Assembly: GCF_037126465.1 (NCBI RefSeq)
Contig: NC_088202.1
Span: forward strand, 33,154,213 to 33,218,212
Reading direction: 5' to 3'
Source: Ornithodoros turicata
Taxonomy: Eukaryota; Arthropoda; Arachnida; Ixodida; Argasidae
DNA: 64,000 bases
Shown: positions 44,401 through 52,708 of the stretch, piece after piece
Layout of the letters: each line of letters starts with the position of its first letter
Numbering within the stretch: position 1 is the first letter of the stretch
The notes under the pieces: generated by a model
The model's input: only the letters and a program-made list of their open reading frames with translations
What the model was told of the DNA's origin: nothing
Databases searched by the model: none
Program-made: the position numbers and the translations under genes

Positions 44401-47400
44401 CACGAGAAATGAAGCATCTGGTCCCTAATGAAGAGTTCTTTTAGGTGCTGGCACAGTTAGCGATGCTGTGGCAAAAAAAGATACCCGCACTTCACATGTA
44501 AACAAAGCTGGCTACCCGGTGGCTATCATGCAAGGTACTTTCTCCGGAGGCCGCATCGCGGCGCCACCAGTTTGTCGCACAGTCCCTCTACTCCGCCATT
44601 GCACAAGGATGACAGCCTGCGATTTTTAGTTCTTTGTTGTTGTTTTTCCTTTTTTCCATTTCACCGTGGCTATGGAAGTATTATTTACTACTGAGAGCAT
44701 CTGCTTATGAATACGACATTGGATGAAGGTTATACCCATCTTGAGTTGCTGGAGTCCGAGTGACTGAAGAGATGTTCCTACATTTTTTAAAAGACCTTGC
44801 AAAATGCGCGCATCCCAACGACGCAAAATTACTCATGTACTGTGTAGGCAGAACAGGGTGCTGACAGAGCTGGACTGACTGTCCTCAGGCAGCTCTGCAA
44901 CAGCCTTTCCATTACTGGAAACAGACGCTCTCAGTAGTAAATATTACTGCCATAGCCACGGTGAAATGGAAAAAGTAAGAAGAAAACAAATAACTAAAAA
45001 TTGTAGACTGTCATCCTCGTTCTATGGCGGAGTATAGTCAGTTGTTGATGTCATGGAGTTATGAGGACTGGGACGAGGTAAGCGAAGGATGCACCCTCGA
45101 GATCCAATATGCGCCAATATCTTTCCATGGTCACGTGTAGTATTTAGAGCAGGAGTCATCAAAATACAAAAATGAAATGGAATATCACTCAAATGTCATT
45201 GCAGAACAGCAATAGCCATTACCCGAAGTCAATACCGGACGATAATTTTTGTCTCCGTTTCTGTTTTCGGTAATGGAGGTCTGTGGTATGCGTTTAAGTT
45301 TCCGTTATCGTTGCCATCTCCAATTTCGGTAATATGCCGTTTCTGTTACCATTACCGTTATCTTTCCCTGGTATAGACGCAACGGACAGCACATCAAGCG
45401 CGTTGTGTAGAGCCGCTATTTGGAGACACGAGCGCAATACATGCTCTGGTGACGTGGTGGCCCATTCGTTTTGCGGCCTCCCCTTCCGCGTTACATCACA
45501 GAGCAGGAGCAGCACTTACACGTTCTGTCCTGTAAGCTGGAGCGTGCGAGTCCCTCAAGAGCGCCATGCTCCAGAGGAGGAGTGACACTGTTTAGTCAAA
45601 AGGAGCGTGCTCCCTTATCTCTGGAGCTGCTCCTTAACACACCCGCCGACTCGGCTGGCATTCCAACAGTTCATCACTTCCGCATCTTGTGTGGTCGAGC
45701 AATCGCAAGCAGTATGCTGACTTCCTACCAGCGACATGGCCGAGGGGTTTAAGGCGCCTCACTTGTTGGTGTCATGCTGACTGGGAGGTGGTGGGTTCGA
45801 ATCTTACCACCGGTTGTGCTGTCTGAGATTTTCCCTGGGTTTTCCAAGGACTTTCCAGGCGAATGTCGACACAGTTCCCCTGAAGTCGGCCCAGGATGCA
45901 TACTAACCCCCCTGTCACCCCTCCCCTTGCTGCTTTCCTCTCTCCATCTGTCCACATCTGTATGCCACTCACAGCCACAGTTGCTTCGCGGCGCTAACAC
46001 GAAAGTAAAAAAAATATATATATATATGCTGACCTCCTGAGTGTATCGGTTGACGTCGTCCAAGCTCCTGGCTGGAACATGATCGTTTTTTGCCCTTGAA
46101 CTGGAATTTGGACCCTCTGCTCCACACCTTGAACCTCTGTTGGGGAATTCATCTGCTCACTCAAAATTGACCATTCGCACTTGACGTTAAATGTGTACCA
46201 CATATGTGCATGTTCAGGACAGCACAAACACAGTGTTTGTGCTGTCCTGGACAAAGCTGCCGGCATTTTTCGGTGTGTTCCCAACTTTGCACAGCTTTTA
46301 GCACCTCATGACAGTGCTGAGGAACCAAGCACCACACGGGATTCAATGCAAGAGACAGCATAATGTCCAACAGTGGAGCATCAGAGAACAACAGGGATCC
46401 TTGTGTGCAACATACATACATGAGTAGAGTGATGATGCGGATAGTTGGTTGTGGTCGATATACTTACTTGTTGGTGCAGCCAAGAACACATGGACAACAC
46501 ACAAGGTAGGACAGGACATACTATGCAGGATACCTACAGGACATAAAATGCACACATGAAGGTGCAACATTCAACCAACACTCTCTGCTCATCCTTTCGT
46601 TACTAAAAGCTGCTTGGGTGCTCATTAGATTTACATATCAAAGGTTGTTTCTACTGCAAAGGCGGCCCAGCTGTTGACAGGCTGTTAATTGTTTGCCATA
46701 CAGTATACTGAATATAATCAAGAATAGACAGACAAGTGCGTGTAACAAAACTTTGTAGTGTATTATGGCTATCATTGATGGTACATAACTATGAAAAGCA
46801 TGTACGCCACAATGTAATGTTATTTCTTCTGCAAGTGCCAATACACCATATAAGTACAGTTATGATTTAGGAAAACACTCAATCAACTCTTCGGTCCTCT
46901 TTTCCATCCTTTCCTCTTGCAGTCCATATGCAATCAATAGTCACAGTCTACATGAAGCCGGACGAAACATACATTCGAAGACATCATGCCAACGACCAGT
47001 CTCTTCTTATGCTTCCGTTCGTGCAGAGGTTGGAACGCCCAAGATAACACGCATAATATCAAACTTAAAAAACACACATTCAAAGGTGCTCACATTTGTG
47101 CACAGTTTTAATGTTGAAAAGCAGTATGGAACGCAACCTCAAGCAAGCTTGACGAATTCAAAACAGCCCCTAATGCCAATGGCGCTAGGTCTTACGTGAC
47201 AACGAGAGCGTAAAGTATTGTTTTCAAACTCGTGAAGTTTCAAAAACGTCCCAGTTTCGATACTTGAGGAAATTATTTGCAAAGTGAATTATTATTCCTT
47301 TGGAAAAAGTTGTGCTAATGACATCGAGATTATTTGTGATAATTGTGAATAGCGATTTCGTGGTAACAACGCGTAGTGCACATACTCTGGCACCTGTACG

Positions 47401-50400
47401 TCTGGTGTCTGGGAATCAGAGCCGTTTATAGAGAGAGCTTGGCCATTAGGAGGAGCCTAACTTAAAGTGCGACGTCACGGCTGAACGACCTCCCTCGTCG
47501 TGCTCCATTGTTATCCAGTCGTCAACCAGTCGCCGACGCCATATTGATGCTGATCGTTGTTTACAATCCAAGGAGAGAAGACACGTGCGTACTTCTTGCT
47601 TCGAAAGCCTTTCGTCCTTGAACTCTTTCAGTTCGACAATAAAGCCCCCTTATCACTGGGGCCAGTGGGTCATAAGCCGGTTATTCCTGTAGATTACATT
47701 CAACGCGACCACGAAGCTGCCGACCAGCTGGCAGACAGCATCAATATGGTGCGGACTAGATGGCTGATAAGTGGATTCCGCTTGGATTCAGGCTCTTAGG
47801 GCGGCGCAACGACGACTCGGACGTCAAAATAAGCTCCTCCCATGAGGCGGCAAAAGATCAAACAATGGCCAAACTATCCCTGTAAATGGCTCTGCTGAGA
47901 ATCACACCAGACTACTCTGGTGGTCACATTAATGTACTATGTCAGTCTGGTGCACACACCAGGCATACTAGTGGGCACCAGTATCGTCCTGGTGTCACAG
48001 TAGGTCATTCCGAGATGCATATAAAAAACAGCATGCCAGCCTAGTGCCCTCATCAGGAGAACCCAACAACACCAGAATCACCCTGGTGCCGCAACAGACA
48101 AGAGGACATCGTCCTGGTGTCTGACGTGCACATCACACATACCACAAGATGCTAGTGTTAACACCAGTAAGACCAGAAAGCATTAGAATAATTCTTGTGT
48201 GTGCGTTCAATCGGGAAATGTCGTAACTTGTCTAACCCGACTTTTATAAAATCATGGTCACAGTGAAAATATCTGGAAATCTGGGTTTTACTTAAAGGAG
48301 CATGGAAATGATCGGAATAAAATATGACGGGAGAAGTAGAAATTACAAGCAGGGAGCGTTGTTGTTCATCAGACGTCGTGGAAAGGACAGGTGATGAACT
48401 GAATACTCTTTAGGCGACACGTCTGCTCTTCTTGACAAAACGTTTTATGGAGTTGGAGCCTAAGCTCCGCCACCTTCGATTTCACCACAGGAATGTACCG
48501 GAGGCCGGTAAGTGATGCTGCCAAGTGTGAACGAACATTTGGATTGAAATATAGTGCTTCTTCTTGGTTACAAATGCATAGTTACGAAGACGCGGCGCGG
48601 TGACCAGTGTTTCCACTCGAAGAGGTCGTAGACCATCATGACTTCTTCGTGTTGTGGTCAACACTGTGGGCTCTGAACCGCATGGACACTGGCATCTCTT
48701 GAGGCGAAAGAGCGGACCGATGAATGCATAGCTGTGTAACATTGCGCTTACCATATCTTACTGATACCAGGAGCGCAACGTCTCCACAAGCACAACAACA
48801 TGGATACCAAAATAAAGTCAGTAGAGTTCATCTGCTAGCGATCTGTGGGAAACCCCAAAACACATGGCCGTATAAGCATTTTCTTTTTTGAATGGTCATA
48901 CGCAGCATACAACAATGGCACGTGAAATAAATCTCCGACTGACAGAAATGTAGTTAGTCGTATCATATATATGCTGCACACACAGGCACAATACTGTTCA
49001 CTAATTAAGGACACCTCAGCACAATCGGGAACAAAAACCACAACCGAGTACCACCACCTCAACCTGGGCCGTCACAGCAACACAGAGGCCAAGCCTCACC
49101 TTTTGCACTGCCCGCAGTCCTTTTTTATGCAAAACGTACGAGACAAGTCATGTAAGAATGCAAGCGAATGTCATACGCAAATAAATAGCAACAGCGTCTC
49201 AGTCGGTAAGTCGCCACGATTTCGTAGCTAGCAGAAGATTCTGGCGGGGAGCGGACACTTCCGGCAGCCAATGAAGTGATCGGCCGCCTGACGTCACCAC
49301 ACGCCAGACTCGGCTTGGGGGGAGACTGTCGCCGCGGACCGCATTCTTGCAAACTAATTTTCTCAGGAAATCCGCGCTTTTCGAAGGAAATATTTTGCGT
49401 GACAGTTTATGAAGGTAGTATGTTCGTATGAACGGTGAAAAAATACATGTTCCAAATGATTTCCATGCTCCTTTAAAGACAAAAAGCCCTTTTTACACAG
49501 TACCAATTAGATGCATCACGTATAGTTACAGTATCAACTGACTCTTCTGGACCGTGCCGGAATTCTCTCCATGTACTGATCTCCAGTTGTGCCGTTGACA
49601 TAATAGCTGCGGTTTGCGGGTGCTCAAACCTGAGCATTACTGAAATTTAAGGGCCCCCTGGCTTGAGTTGTCTCATCATCTTCCTCGTGCTGTCTTTCTT
49701 TTGCTCACACACACACATAGACAGACAGAGAGAGTGGGATGTGTTGAAAAACGTGGCTAAGGGTTTTCTGCAAAATTTTGCGGAATCCGGAAATCATTGC
49801 GGAATCCTTCGTTTGGCACGGAATTTCACGGAATCCCTTATTTTTATGGGTGTGAGGATATTCGAGTTCTCGAATTTGAATGGAGTATCAATCATTCGAA
49901 GCACTCGATTCGCGAATAGAATACACAATATTCGGGTTTCCGAATATTCGACTACATGACAGTAAAATTCACAATTCAATTCGCCGCACATGAACGACAC
50001 CCCCTGAAAGTGGGCTTCACCTGACGCTTCCCTGCATGTGGCCTGCTTTACCAAATTGTCTGCGCTGCAGGACCAACACAGACAGATTATAGTTAGGGAG
50101 TGACTTTTTCGGGTTAAACCCGATTCCGCCTGGTTATTCCCCCCCGAACTGACCTCCGACCAATTCGGGTTAAACCCGATTTCTCCCTGAATTCCAGTCA
50201 CTATGAAATCCTCAAGTGACGTTTCCACTGAAGATGAACATAGGTCGCCACGTGTAACACATGTAAGAATGGGTCACTTACTTTCCAAGCAATACACCCA
50301 GGTGTGTCAACACTGTCTGTGCCTTCGGGGATTACCGCTGAAAGGTCACGATCTCGCAAAAACAACAACAAAAGAACAAAAAGAGAGATTAGGAAAGAAC

Positions 50401-52277
50401 TTAATAGACAAGAGGAGAAACAAAAACACCCGATAAGACCCGAAGGCACAATTATTGAACATTGAACACAATTATCGCCCGATTTCTCCCCGAATTACAG
50501 ATTTAAAAATAGCGCCCGATTTTTACCCCCCCGAATCTGAGAAAGGGATTTAACCCGAAAAAGTCACTCCCTAATTATAGTCTAGCTTAGGATAACGTTA
50601 GCCCAAGTTTATTGTGCATACTTCGCCTGAGGAAGGGGCGGTGTCTCTCCCGTGTGCGGTTTAGTGGTGGCACTGGGGGATTGTGATTTGATGTCTGGCA
50701 GGTTGCCTTTAAAATGCTGAGACTCCTAAATAACGCCTACAGCAAAGGAACAAAAAGTGTGTTATAAACGTCTAACTTCCCGAGCTAAGACAAACAGACT
50801 CCAGCAAAGAAGCTGATATGTGTTAACCACAAAGCTGAGGCAGGACACCAATTTGTTTGTTTTACAAGTGACCTATGGATGTTCAGAAACAAGTGGAGCC
50901 TATCTCTGTAACATGCCACTGCCTGATATCAAATTTTGAAATCAAGATACTAATTACCCCAGTATGTACTCGCCTGACAAGCAGGAAACACTATCATGTA
51001 ACATTAAAGAGTAGGGGCCCACAGAAGAATTACATGTGTCTCTCGTGACAGTTAATGCCAGAAAAATTACACTAAAGCCACGGGCTAGAGATTCCAAACT
51101 TTTCATGCAAAAAGCATGTATCGTATACCCATTTGTATAAACTCCCTATAAAGTTCCTATAAATTCTGTAGAAGCTGAAAGATCTTTCAGCAGAAATAAA
51201 ATGTTTGCAGGTGACAGACTGCATTCTTTGTCAGAGGAGAACACAAGATACCATGTATGTAATGCTGAGCCACATCAGTGCTCTGAATCTGTAATTTTAT
51301 AAAATATTTTTTGTTCCCACATTATCCAAGAAGATAAAGTTTTCCCCATTCCAAGCAGTCGTTGACTCCTTGGCGCGGAATATCACAGAATTTGTCGGTG
51401 CTGTACAAGTTTGAGTTTGCCGCAACAGAAAACCAGGGGCTTTAAACATGGCTTAGAAAGAATGTTGGAGAGAGCGGTGATTGGACCAAAAGACACAGTG
51501 GCATGGTGGTGGTGAGAAGAGTGGAGTTGGCAGGTGCTTCTGTTGTAATTCAAGTACAAAGGCATAGTAGTTTGCCCATGGGCTGGAAAATGTATTATGT
51601 GTTAATCCTGTAAGTATATACGAACCTGCAATTAGCCACATACAAAGTATGCATGTAGTTCAGTAGGATTGCTATTAGTTAACTAATATAACTAAGTGGA
51701 TCCTTAGAAAACATCAGCTTGAAATCGGTCAGGCCTGTAATATTTTGAAGTACGCAAGCCCATGGCGATTCCTGAACCAATAAGCTATCTCTGTTACAGT
51801 GGAAAAAGAAAAGCGCAACAGGCTGAACCCGAACAGAGTTGGGGCAAATTTCGACCACGACTCTGCGACATCCGAAGACTGGCTCCCTTCATTTGGACGT
51901 GTGTGGAATTTTGGCCGGAGGTGGCAGTCCAGGTGAGTTTTGCTTTGTGGTTTATAAAAGCACGAACTTCATTTTCAGTATGAAGGCTGCATGGGTTGCT
52001 TTTGATATTTCTCAGGTGTGCCCCTCGGTTCCCACATATAATGTTCTTGTTAATAGTATAACGAATGAGCTTGTGAGTATTTCTCACTTGGGAAACTCAG
52101 AAATTTGTGGAGTCACTTATTTCACAGAAGGATCTCCTTTCAGCCTTTGTACTCTCATGTACCTACCTAAAATCTCCTTTCTAACCAGATTCAGGCTCTC
52201 GCTATTTCTCACATTTAACATTTTGACGTTGCAGGCATCAGTATAGGAAGGAAGAAAAGGAGAAACAGCAAAAATGA
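30736..52277 (+). CDS. CENATAC: CENATAC/CCDC84 homologue, complete, nine exons
   Basis: CENATAC is a zinc-finger subunit of the minor spliceosome needed for splicing of U12-type introns. Nine exons (30736-30867, 30930-31099, 31189-31287, 34247-34313, 34367-34438, 39305-39400, 40339-40507, 51800-51932, 52235-52277) have GT..AG borders, agree in phase and give 326 residues; human is about 332. Residues C11, C14, H24, H30 ([11 protein letters not shown]) form the first finger and C70, C73, H98, H104 the second. A coiled, K/E-rich segment (135-180), [14 protein letters not shown] (about 220-233) and [33 protein letters not shown] (about 280-315) complete the conserved order. AATAAA lies at 52301. 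The introns are full of MITEs. Identification is from recalled family motifs. Confidence 0.93.
30930..31099 (+). CDS. CENATAC: CENATAC exon 2
   Basis: Acceptor GTTTTCAATTTAAG, donor ACCAG|GTTAGA. It encodes [35 protein letters not shown] and RSFLLHLT, including the two cysteines and first histidine of the second finger. The preceding intron is only 62 nt. Confidence 0.85.
31189..31287 (+). CDS. CENATAC: CENATAC exon 3
   Basis: Acceptor TGCGTGTTTGAAG, donor GACAG|GTAAGC. It encodes [20 protein letters not shown] and [12 protein letters not shown]. The H of SEH completes the second finger, and FFWKNK matches the family's FWWENK. The 89-nt intron before it is phase 2. Confidence 0.88.
31541..31574 (+). 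repeat. Poly-C/poly-A tract
   Basis: About 17 C followed by about 15 A. Simple-sequence tract in intron 3 of CENATAC. Confidence 0.9.
32354..33198. mobile_element. Tigger-type MITE, CAGTCTAAACTCGTTA ends
   Basis: Ends CAGTCTAAACTCGTTA and inverse, flanked by TA (32352-32353, 33199-33200). Multiple CATAATAACGAG words lie near the right end. A (C)n(CA)n tract at 32409-32448 lies inside. No transposase. The end sequence resembles those of pogo/Tigger elements such as that at 8835. Confidence 0.85.
32409..32448 (+). repeat. (C)n(AC)n simple repeat
   Basis: A pure run of C followed by about nine AC units; short frames rich in Pro, Thr and His across it are artefacts. Confidence 0.9.
33327..34153. 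mobile_element. TTAA-flanked MITE, copy A (AGGGACCATGAAATGAT)
   Basis: Inverted ends AGGGACCATGAAATGAT are bordered by TTAA at 33323-33326 and 34154-34157. TTAA duplication is the mark of piggyBac-type transposition, though the ends do not start CCC. Related in end pattern to copies at 41231 and 48296. Non-coding. In CENATAC intron 3. Confidence 0.8.
34247..34313 (+). CDS. CENATAC: CENATAC exon 4
   Basis: Acceptor TCTCTTTTATCTCGCAAG, donor AAG|GTACAT. It encodes [19 protein letters not shown] and HKK, a lysine/glutamate-rich helix. The next intron is 53 nt, close to the minimum for splicing. Confidence 0.85.
34367..34438 (+). CDS. CENATAC: CENATAC exon 5
   Basis: Acceptor TAGTCTTTTCACAG, donor CAG|GTCTGT. 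24 codons: [24 protein letters not shown]. Continues the helix of exon 4; the family's counterpart is an I-R-E-V-E-x-x-R-Q-E-V type segment. Confidence 0.83.
34439..36051. other. CENATAC intron 5, first part
   Basis: Intronic sequence. Apart from the SINE fragment at 34815-34867, no bounded element or gene was seen. Confidence 0.5.
34815..34867 (+). mobile_element. SINE 3' fragment with target duplication
   Basis: GTCGCCACAGTTGATCCGCAG then CGCTAACACAGAACAAAAAG matches the 3' end of the local SINE. It is flanked by direct repeats CTCATTGGT (34806-34814, 34868-34876), so it inserted as a 5'-truncated copy. Confidence 0.75.
36052..36995. mobile_element. Pogo-type MITE, CAGTTGAACCTCT ends
   Basis: Ends CAGTTGAACCTCT and inverse, flanked by TA (36050-36051, 36996-36997). 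TTCGTTAAATCGA words are repeated inside both ends. CAGTTGAACCTCT-type ends are typical of pogo/Tigger. Internal frames are basic and low-complexity and are not a transposase. Confidence 0.87.
36998..38307. other. CENATAC intron 5, middle part
   Basis: No bounded element. An exon-like stretch starting at 37327 (after GGTGTGCAG) is open for about 63 codons in one frame. That frame cannot join exons 5 and 6, which are both phase 0. A direct repeat (ACACTGTCACGTCTTGCTTA versus ACACTGTAATGTCTTGCTTA) occurs at 38107-38175. Confidence 0.4.
38310..38859. mobile_element. TA-flanked element, CCGTATTTTCAC family copy 2
   Basis: Ends CCGTAATTTCACACG and inverse, with TA on both sides (38308-38309, 38860-38861). 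Body phrases are shared with 16029-16869, such as GACATGAATCACTGTCACCC and AATAGTCA(C/T)CAGATAAGCC. It is shorter by about 290 bp. Non-autonomous. Confidence 0.85.
39305..39400 (+). CDS. CENATAC: CENATAC exon 6, low-complexity linker
   Basis: Acceptor GAACATACCAG, donor CAG|GTAACG, 32 codons in phase 0, Ser/Thr/Pro-rich ([19 protein letters not shown]). Weak conservation is expected here; the support is splice sites plus phase. It is the least certain exon of the gene. Confidence 0.6.
40339..40507 (+). CDS. CENATAC: CENATAC exon 7
   Basis: Acceptor ACAAATAAAATGCAG, donor CAAG|GTAACA. It encodes [20 protein letters not shown], an acidic GSDDDDDG run and [11 protein letters not shown]. The GNI-SGA-PPW motif is diagnostic of the family (human GNIHSGATPPW). 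Confidence 0.9.
40545..40700 (+). mobile_element. tRNA-derived SINE, diverged partial copy
   Basis: From GACTGGGAGG and a decayed B box (TTGAGTCGAATCT) it follows the SINE at 45727 through TTTTTCCTGGGTATTCCTCA, GTCAGCACAGTTTCCCT and GGCCCAGGATGCACA. The 5' A box and 3' tail are lost. It lies 38 bp after CENATAC exon 7. Confidence 0.75.
41231..42224. mobile_element. TTAA-flanked MITE, copy B (AGGGGCCGTAAACAGGC)
   Basis: Inverted ends AGGGGCCGTAAACAGGC with TTAA at 41227-41230 and 42225-42228. About 1 kb, non-coding except for an embedded tRNA-like block at 41757-41838. In CENATAC intron 7. Confidence 0.82.
41757..41838 (+). tRNA. tRNA-like sequence (pseudo-tRNA or SINE head)
   Basis: AGCTCGCGTGGTACAGTGG resembles a tRNA 5' half with an A box, and CCCAGGTTCGAATCGCG is a near-perfect B box plus T-loop. 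Spacing is about right for a tRNA of 75-80 nt. The acceptor stem does not pair well, so a functional tRNA is unlikely. It is probably a tRNA-derived SINE head carried inside the MITE. Confidence 0.5.
42296..42361 (+). repeat. Short tandem repeat CATAATGGCACAGCATGAAG
   Basis: Three copies of CATAATGGCACAGC(A/T)T.. lie just outside the right end of the TTAA MITE, with GCTCAGCAAA between the first and second copies. Probably a local slippage expansion. Confidence 0.75.
42915..45440. mobile_element. Fold-back element with long inverted repeats
   Basis: Left sequence from GGCTCTACATAACGCGCTTGA through ACCAGGGAAGGATAACGG, AATAGCCATTACCCG-type and GACATCAGCAACTGACTAT blocks is repeated in inverted order on the right, up to 45440. 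The left arm is split by a nested MITE (43352-44594) and resumes at 44595-44700; the right arm is continuous from about 44925. The outer target duplication is unclear because similarity continues past the CAGGGA.. ends. Confidence 0.75.
43352..44594. mobile_element. MITE nested in the fold-back arm
   Basis: Comparison of the two fold-back arms shows an extra block in the left one. Its ends are GTGACCGTGCGACA and inverse TGTCGCACAGTCC, next to CTATA/CTA, consistent with a TA-type insertion. It includes GC-rich GGGGGCGCGC/GGCGCCACC next to the ends. Non-coding. Confidence 0.7.
45727..46024 (+). mobile_element. tRNA-derived SINE, full length
   Basis: A tRNA-Ser/Leu-like head (ATGGCCGAGGGGTTTAAGGCG A box, GGTGGGTTCGAATCTTACC B box) is followed by a body with GATTTTCCCTGGGTTTTCC and GTCGGCCCAGGATGCA. 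The 3' end is AGTTGCTTCGCGGCGCTAACA plus an A/TA tail. It is flanked by TATGCTGACTTCCT and TATGCTGACCTCCT (45713-45726, 46025-46038). This is the reference copy for the fragments at 29349, 34815 and 40545. Similar SINEs are known from ticks (for example Ruka), but I cannot confirm the subfamily. Confidence 0.88.
46039..47408. other. CENATAC intron 7, unassigned part
   Basis: No bounded element apart from the palindrome at 46215. A frame of about 75 sense codons without ATG runs 46921-47200 after a CTCTTGCAG; it has no recognisable motif. Confidence 0.4.
46215..46249. repeat. 35-bp perfect palindrome
   Basis: CAGGACAGCACAAACAC and its exact reverse complement are separated by a single A. With 17-bp arms it would extrude as a hairpin. 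No terminator or operator role is evident in this eukaryotic intron. Confidence 0.9.
47417..47894. mobile_element. hAT-like MITE, CAGAGCC ends
   Basis: Ends CAGAGCCGTTTATAG..TTGGCCATT and inverse AATGGCC..TGTAAATGGCTCTG. Flanking 8-mers CTGGGAAT (47409-47416) and CTGAGAAT (47895-47902) match at 7 of 8 positions. The GCCATTAGGAGGAGCC block recurs near 55670 and 58215, marking a dispersed family. Confidence 0.8.
47900..48170. repeat. Cluster of CACCAG/CTGGTG words
   Basis: About ten CACCAG or CTGGTG words occur in 270 bp in both orientations, often paired around CACTAG/CTAGTG or ATCGTC. It is not a regular tandem repeat and has no coding sense. Nature unknown. Confidence 0.55.
48296..49472. 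mobile_element. TTAA-flanked MITE, copy C (AGGAGCATGGAAAT)
   Basis: Inverted ends AGGAGCATGGAAAT with TTAA at 48292-48295 and 49473-49476. About 1.2 kb. Contains a GC-rich inner part near 49240-49340 and no recognised protein. Confidence 0.82.
49760..49850 (+). repeat. Relic of the CCCTTCTTTTTCTGC MITE family
   Basis: AAGGGTTTTCTGCAAAATTTTGCGGAATCC then GTTTGGCACGGAATTTCACGG, shared with 540-610. The sequence beyond it to 49965 is a TTCGAATATTCG-rich stretch, probably another decayed element. Confidence 0.45.
50094..50573. mobile_element. hAT MITE, TAGGGAGTGACTTTTTCGGG ends
   Basis: 480 bp. Ends TAGGGAGTGACTTTTTCGGG and inverse, flanked by the perfect 8-bp duplication ATTATAGT (50086-50093, 50574-50581). 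GGGTTAAACCCGATT words are arranged as inverted repeats inside the ends. The TAGGG start and 8-bp duplication fit hAT. Non-coding. Confidence 0.93.
51145..51303 (+). pseudogene. hAT transposase C-terminal (dimerisation) relic
   Basis: An open frame reads [36 protein letters not shown] and ends at TAA 51301-51303. The NS-x-x-ERSFS-x-x-K pattern followed by R-x-SLSEEN is the hAT-family dimerisation domain. The upstream region to 50700 shows only decayed sequence, so only the last 50 codons survive. It could be the remnant of an element that once mobilised the local hAT MITEs; that link is inference. Confidence 0.8.
51800..51932 (+). CDS. CENATAC: CENATAC exon 8, most conserved C-terminal block
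   Basis: Acceptor CTATCTCTGTTACAG, donor CCAG|GTGAGT. It encodes [37 protein letters not shown] and GRRWQS. The [13 protein letters not shown] and GRRWQS motifs match the C-terminal CENATAC signature almost residue for residue. The intron before it is 11.3 kb. Confidence 0.95.
52235..52277 (+). CDS. CENATAC: CENATAC exon 9, stop codon
   Basis: Acceptor ACGTTGCAG, then [13 protein letters not shown] and TGA at 52275-52277. The leading G completes the Arg of WQSR, giving WQSRHQYR as in the family. The 3' UTR must be very short if AATAAA at 52301-52306 is used. Confidence 0.9.
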
Positions 52278-52300
52278 CATTAAGTTGTGACACCGTTATC

Positions 52301-52306
52301 AATAAA
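52301..52306 (+). terminator. Polyadenylation signal of CENATAC
   Basis: AATAAA 24 bp after the stop codon, followed by GT/T-rich sequence (CTGTTTTCTG, TTTTTG). Consistent with cleavage near 52320. Confidence 0.6.
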
Positions 52307-52708
52307 CTGTTTTCTGAATGTTTTTGCAAAAGCATTGTGCTAGTTAACAATTCCTTGCTGGAACTTGCTGGAAGCTCCATAATCCAGTGATGGATAGCTA
52401 GAAGAATACTTTTTTTTTCTACAGCACTATTTTGTGTTAACGTCTAGTTCTTTTTAAAGTACAGCACACTGGCATTACACAACAGAATAACAGGTTTGCT
52501 TAGACGTTTCATCCTCCATGTGGAAGACATTAGCAGTAAGGAACAGAATGAGGAAAGAACAAGTAAGTATTAAGTACAAGTATTTGGATCAGTCCATATA
52601 AAGTTCCAAAAGGGGGGCAGCAGTTGGCGACCGCTGTTCCTTCCTCACTCTGTTCCTTACTGGTGATATCTTCCTCATGGACGATGAAACGTCTAAGTAA
52701 ACCTGTTA

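Noticed and set aside
42915..45440. CRISPR-like or bacterial repeat array
   Set aside because: The repeats are inverted arms of a fold-back, not regularly spaced direct repeats; the context is eukaryotic.
46921..47200. Open frame of about 75 sense codons after a splice-acceptor-like CTCTTGCAG
   Set aside because: No start codon, no recognisable domain, and it cannot join exon 7 and exon 8 of CENATAC.
30868..52234. U12-type introns in CENATAC
   Set aside because: No donor matches the GTATCCTTT or ATATCCTTT pattern; all eight are ordinary GT..AG introns.
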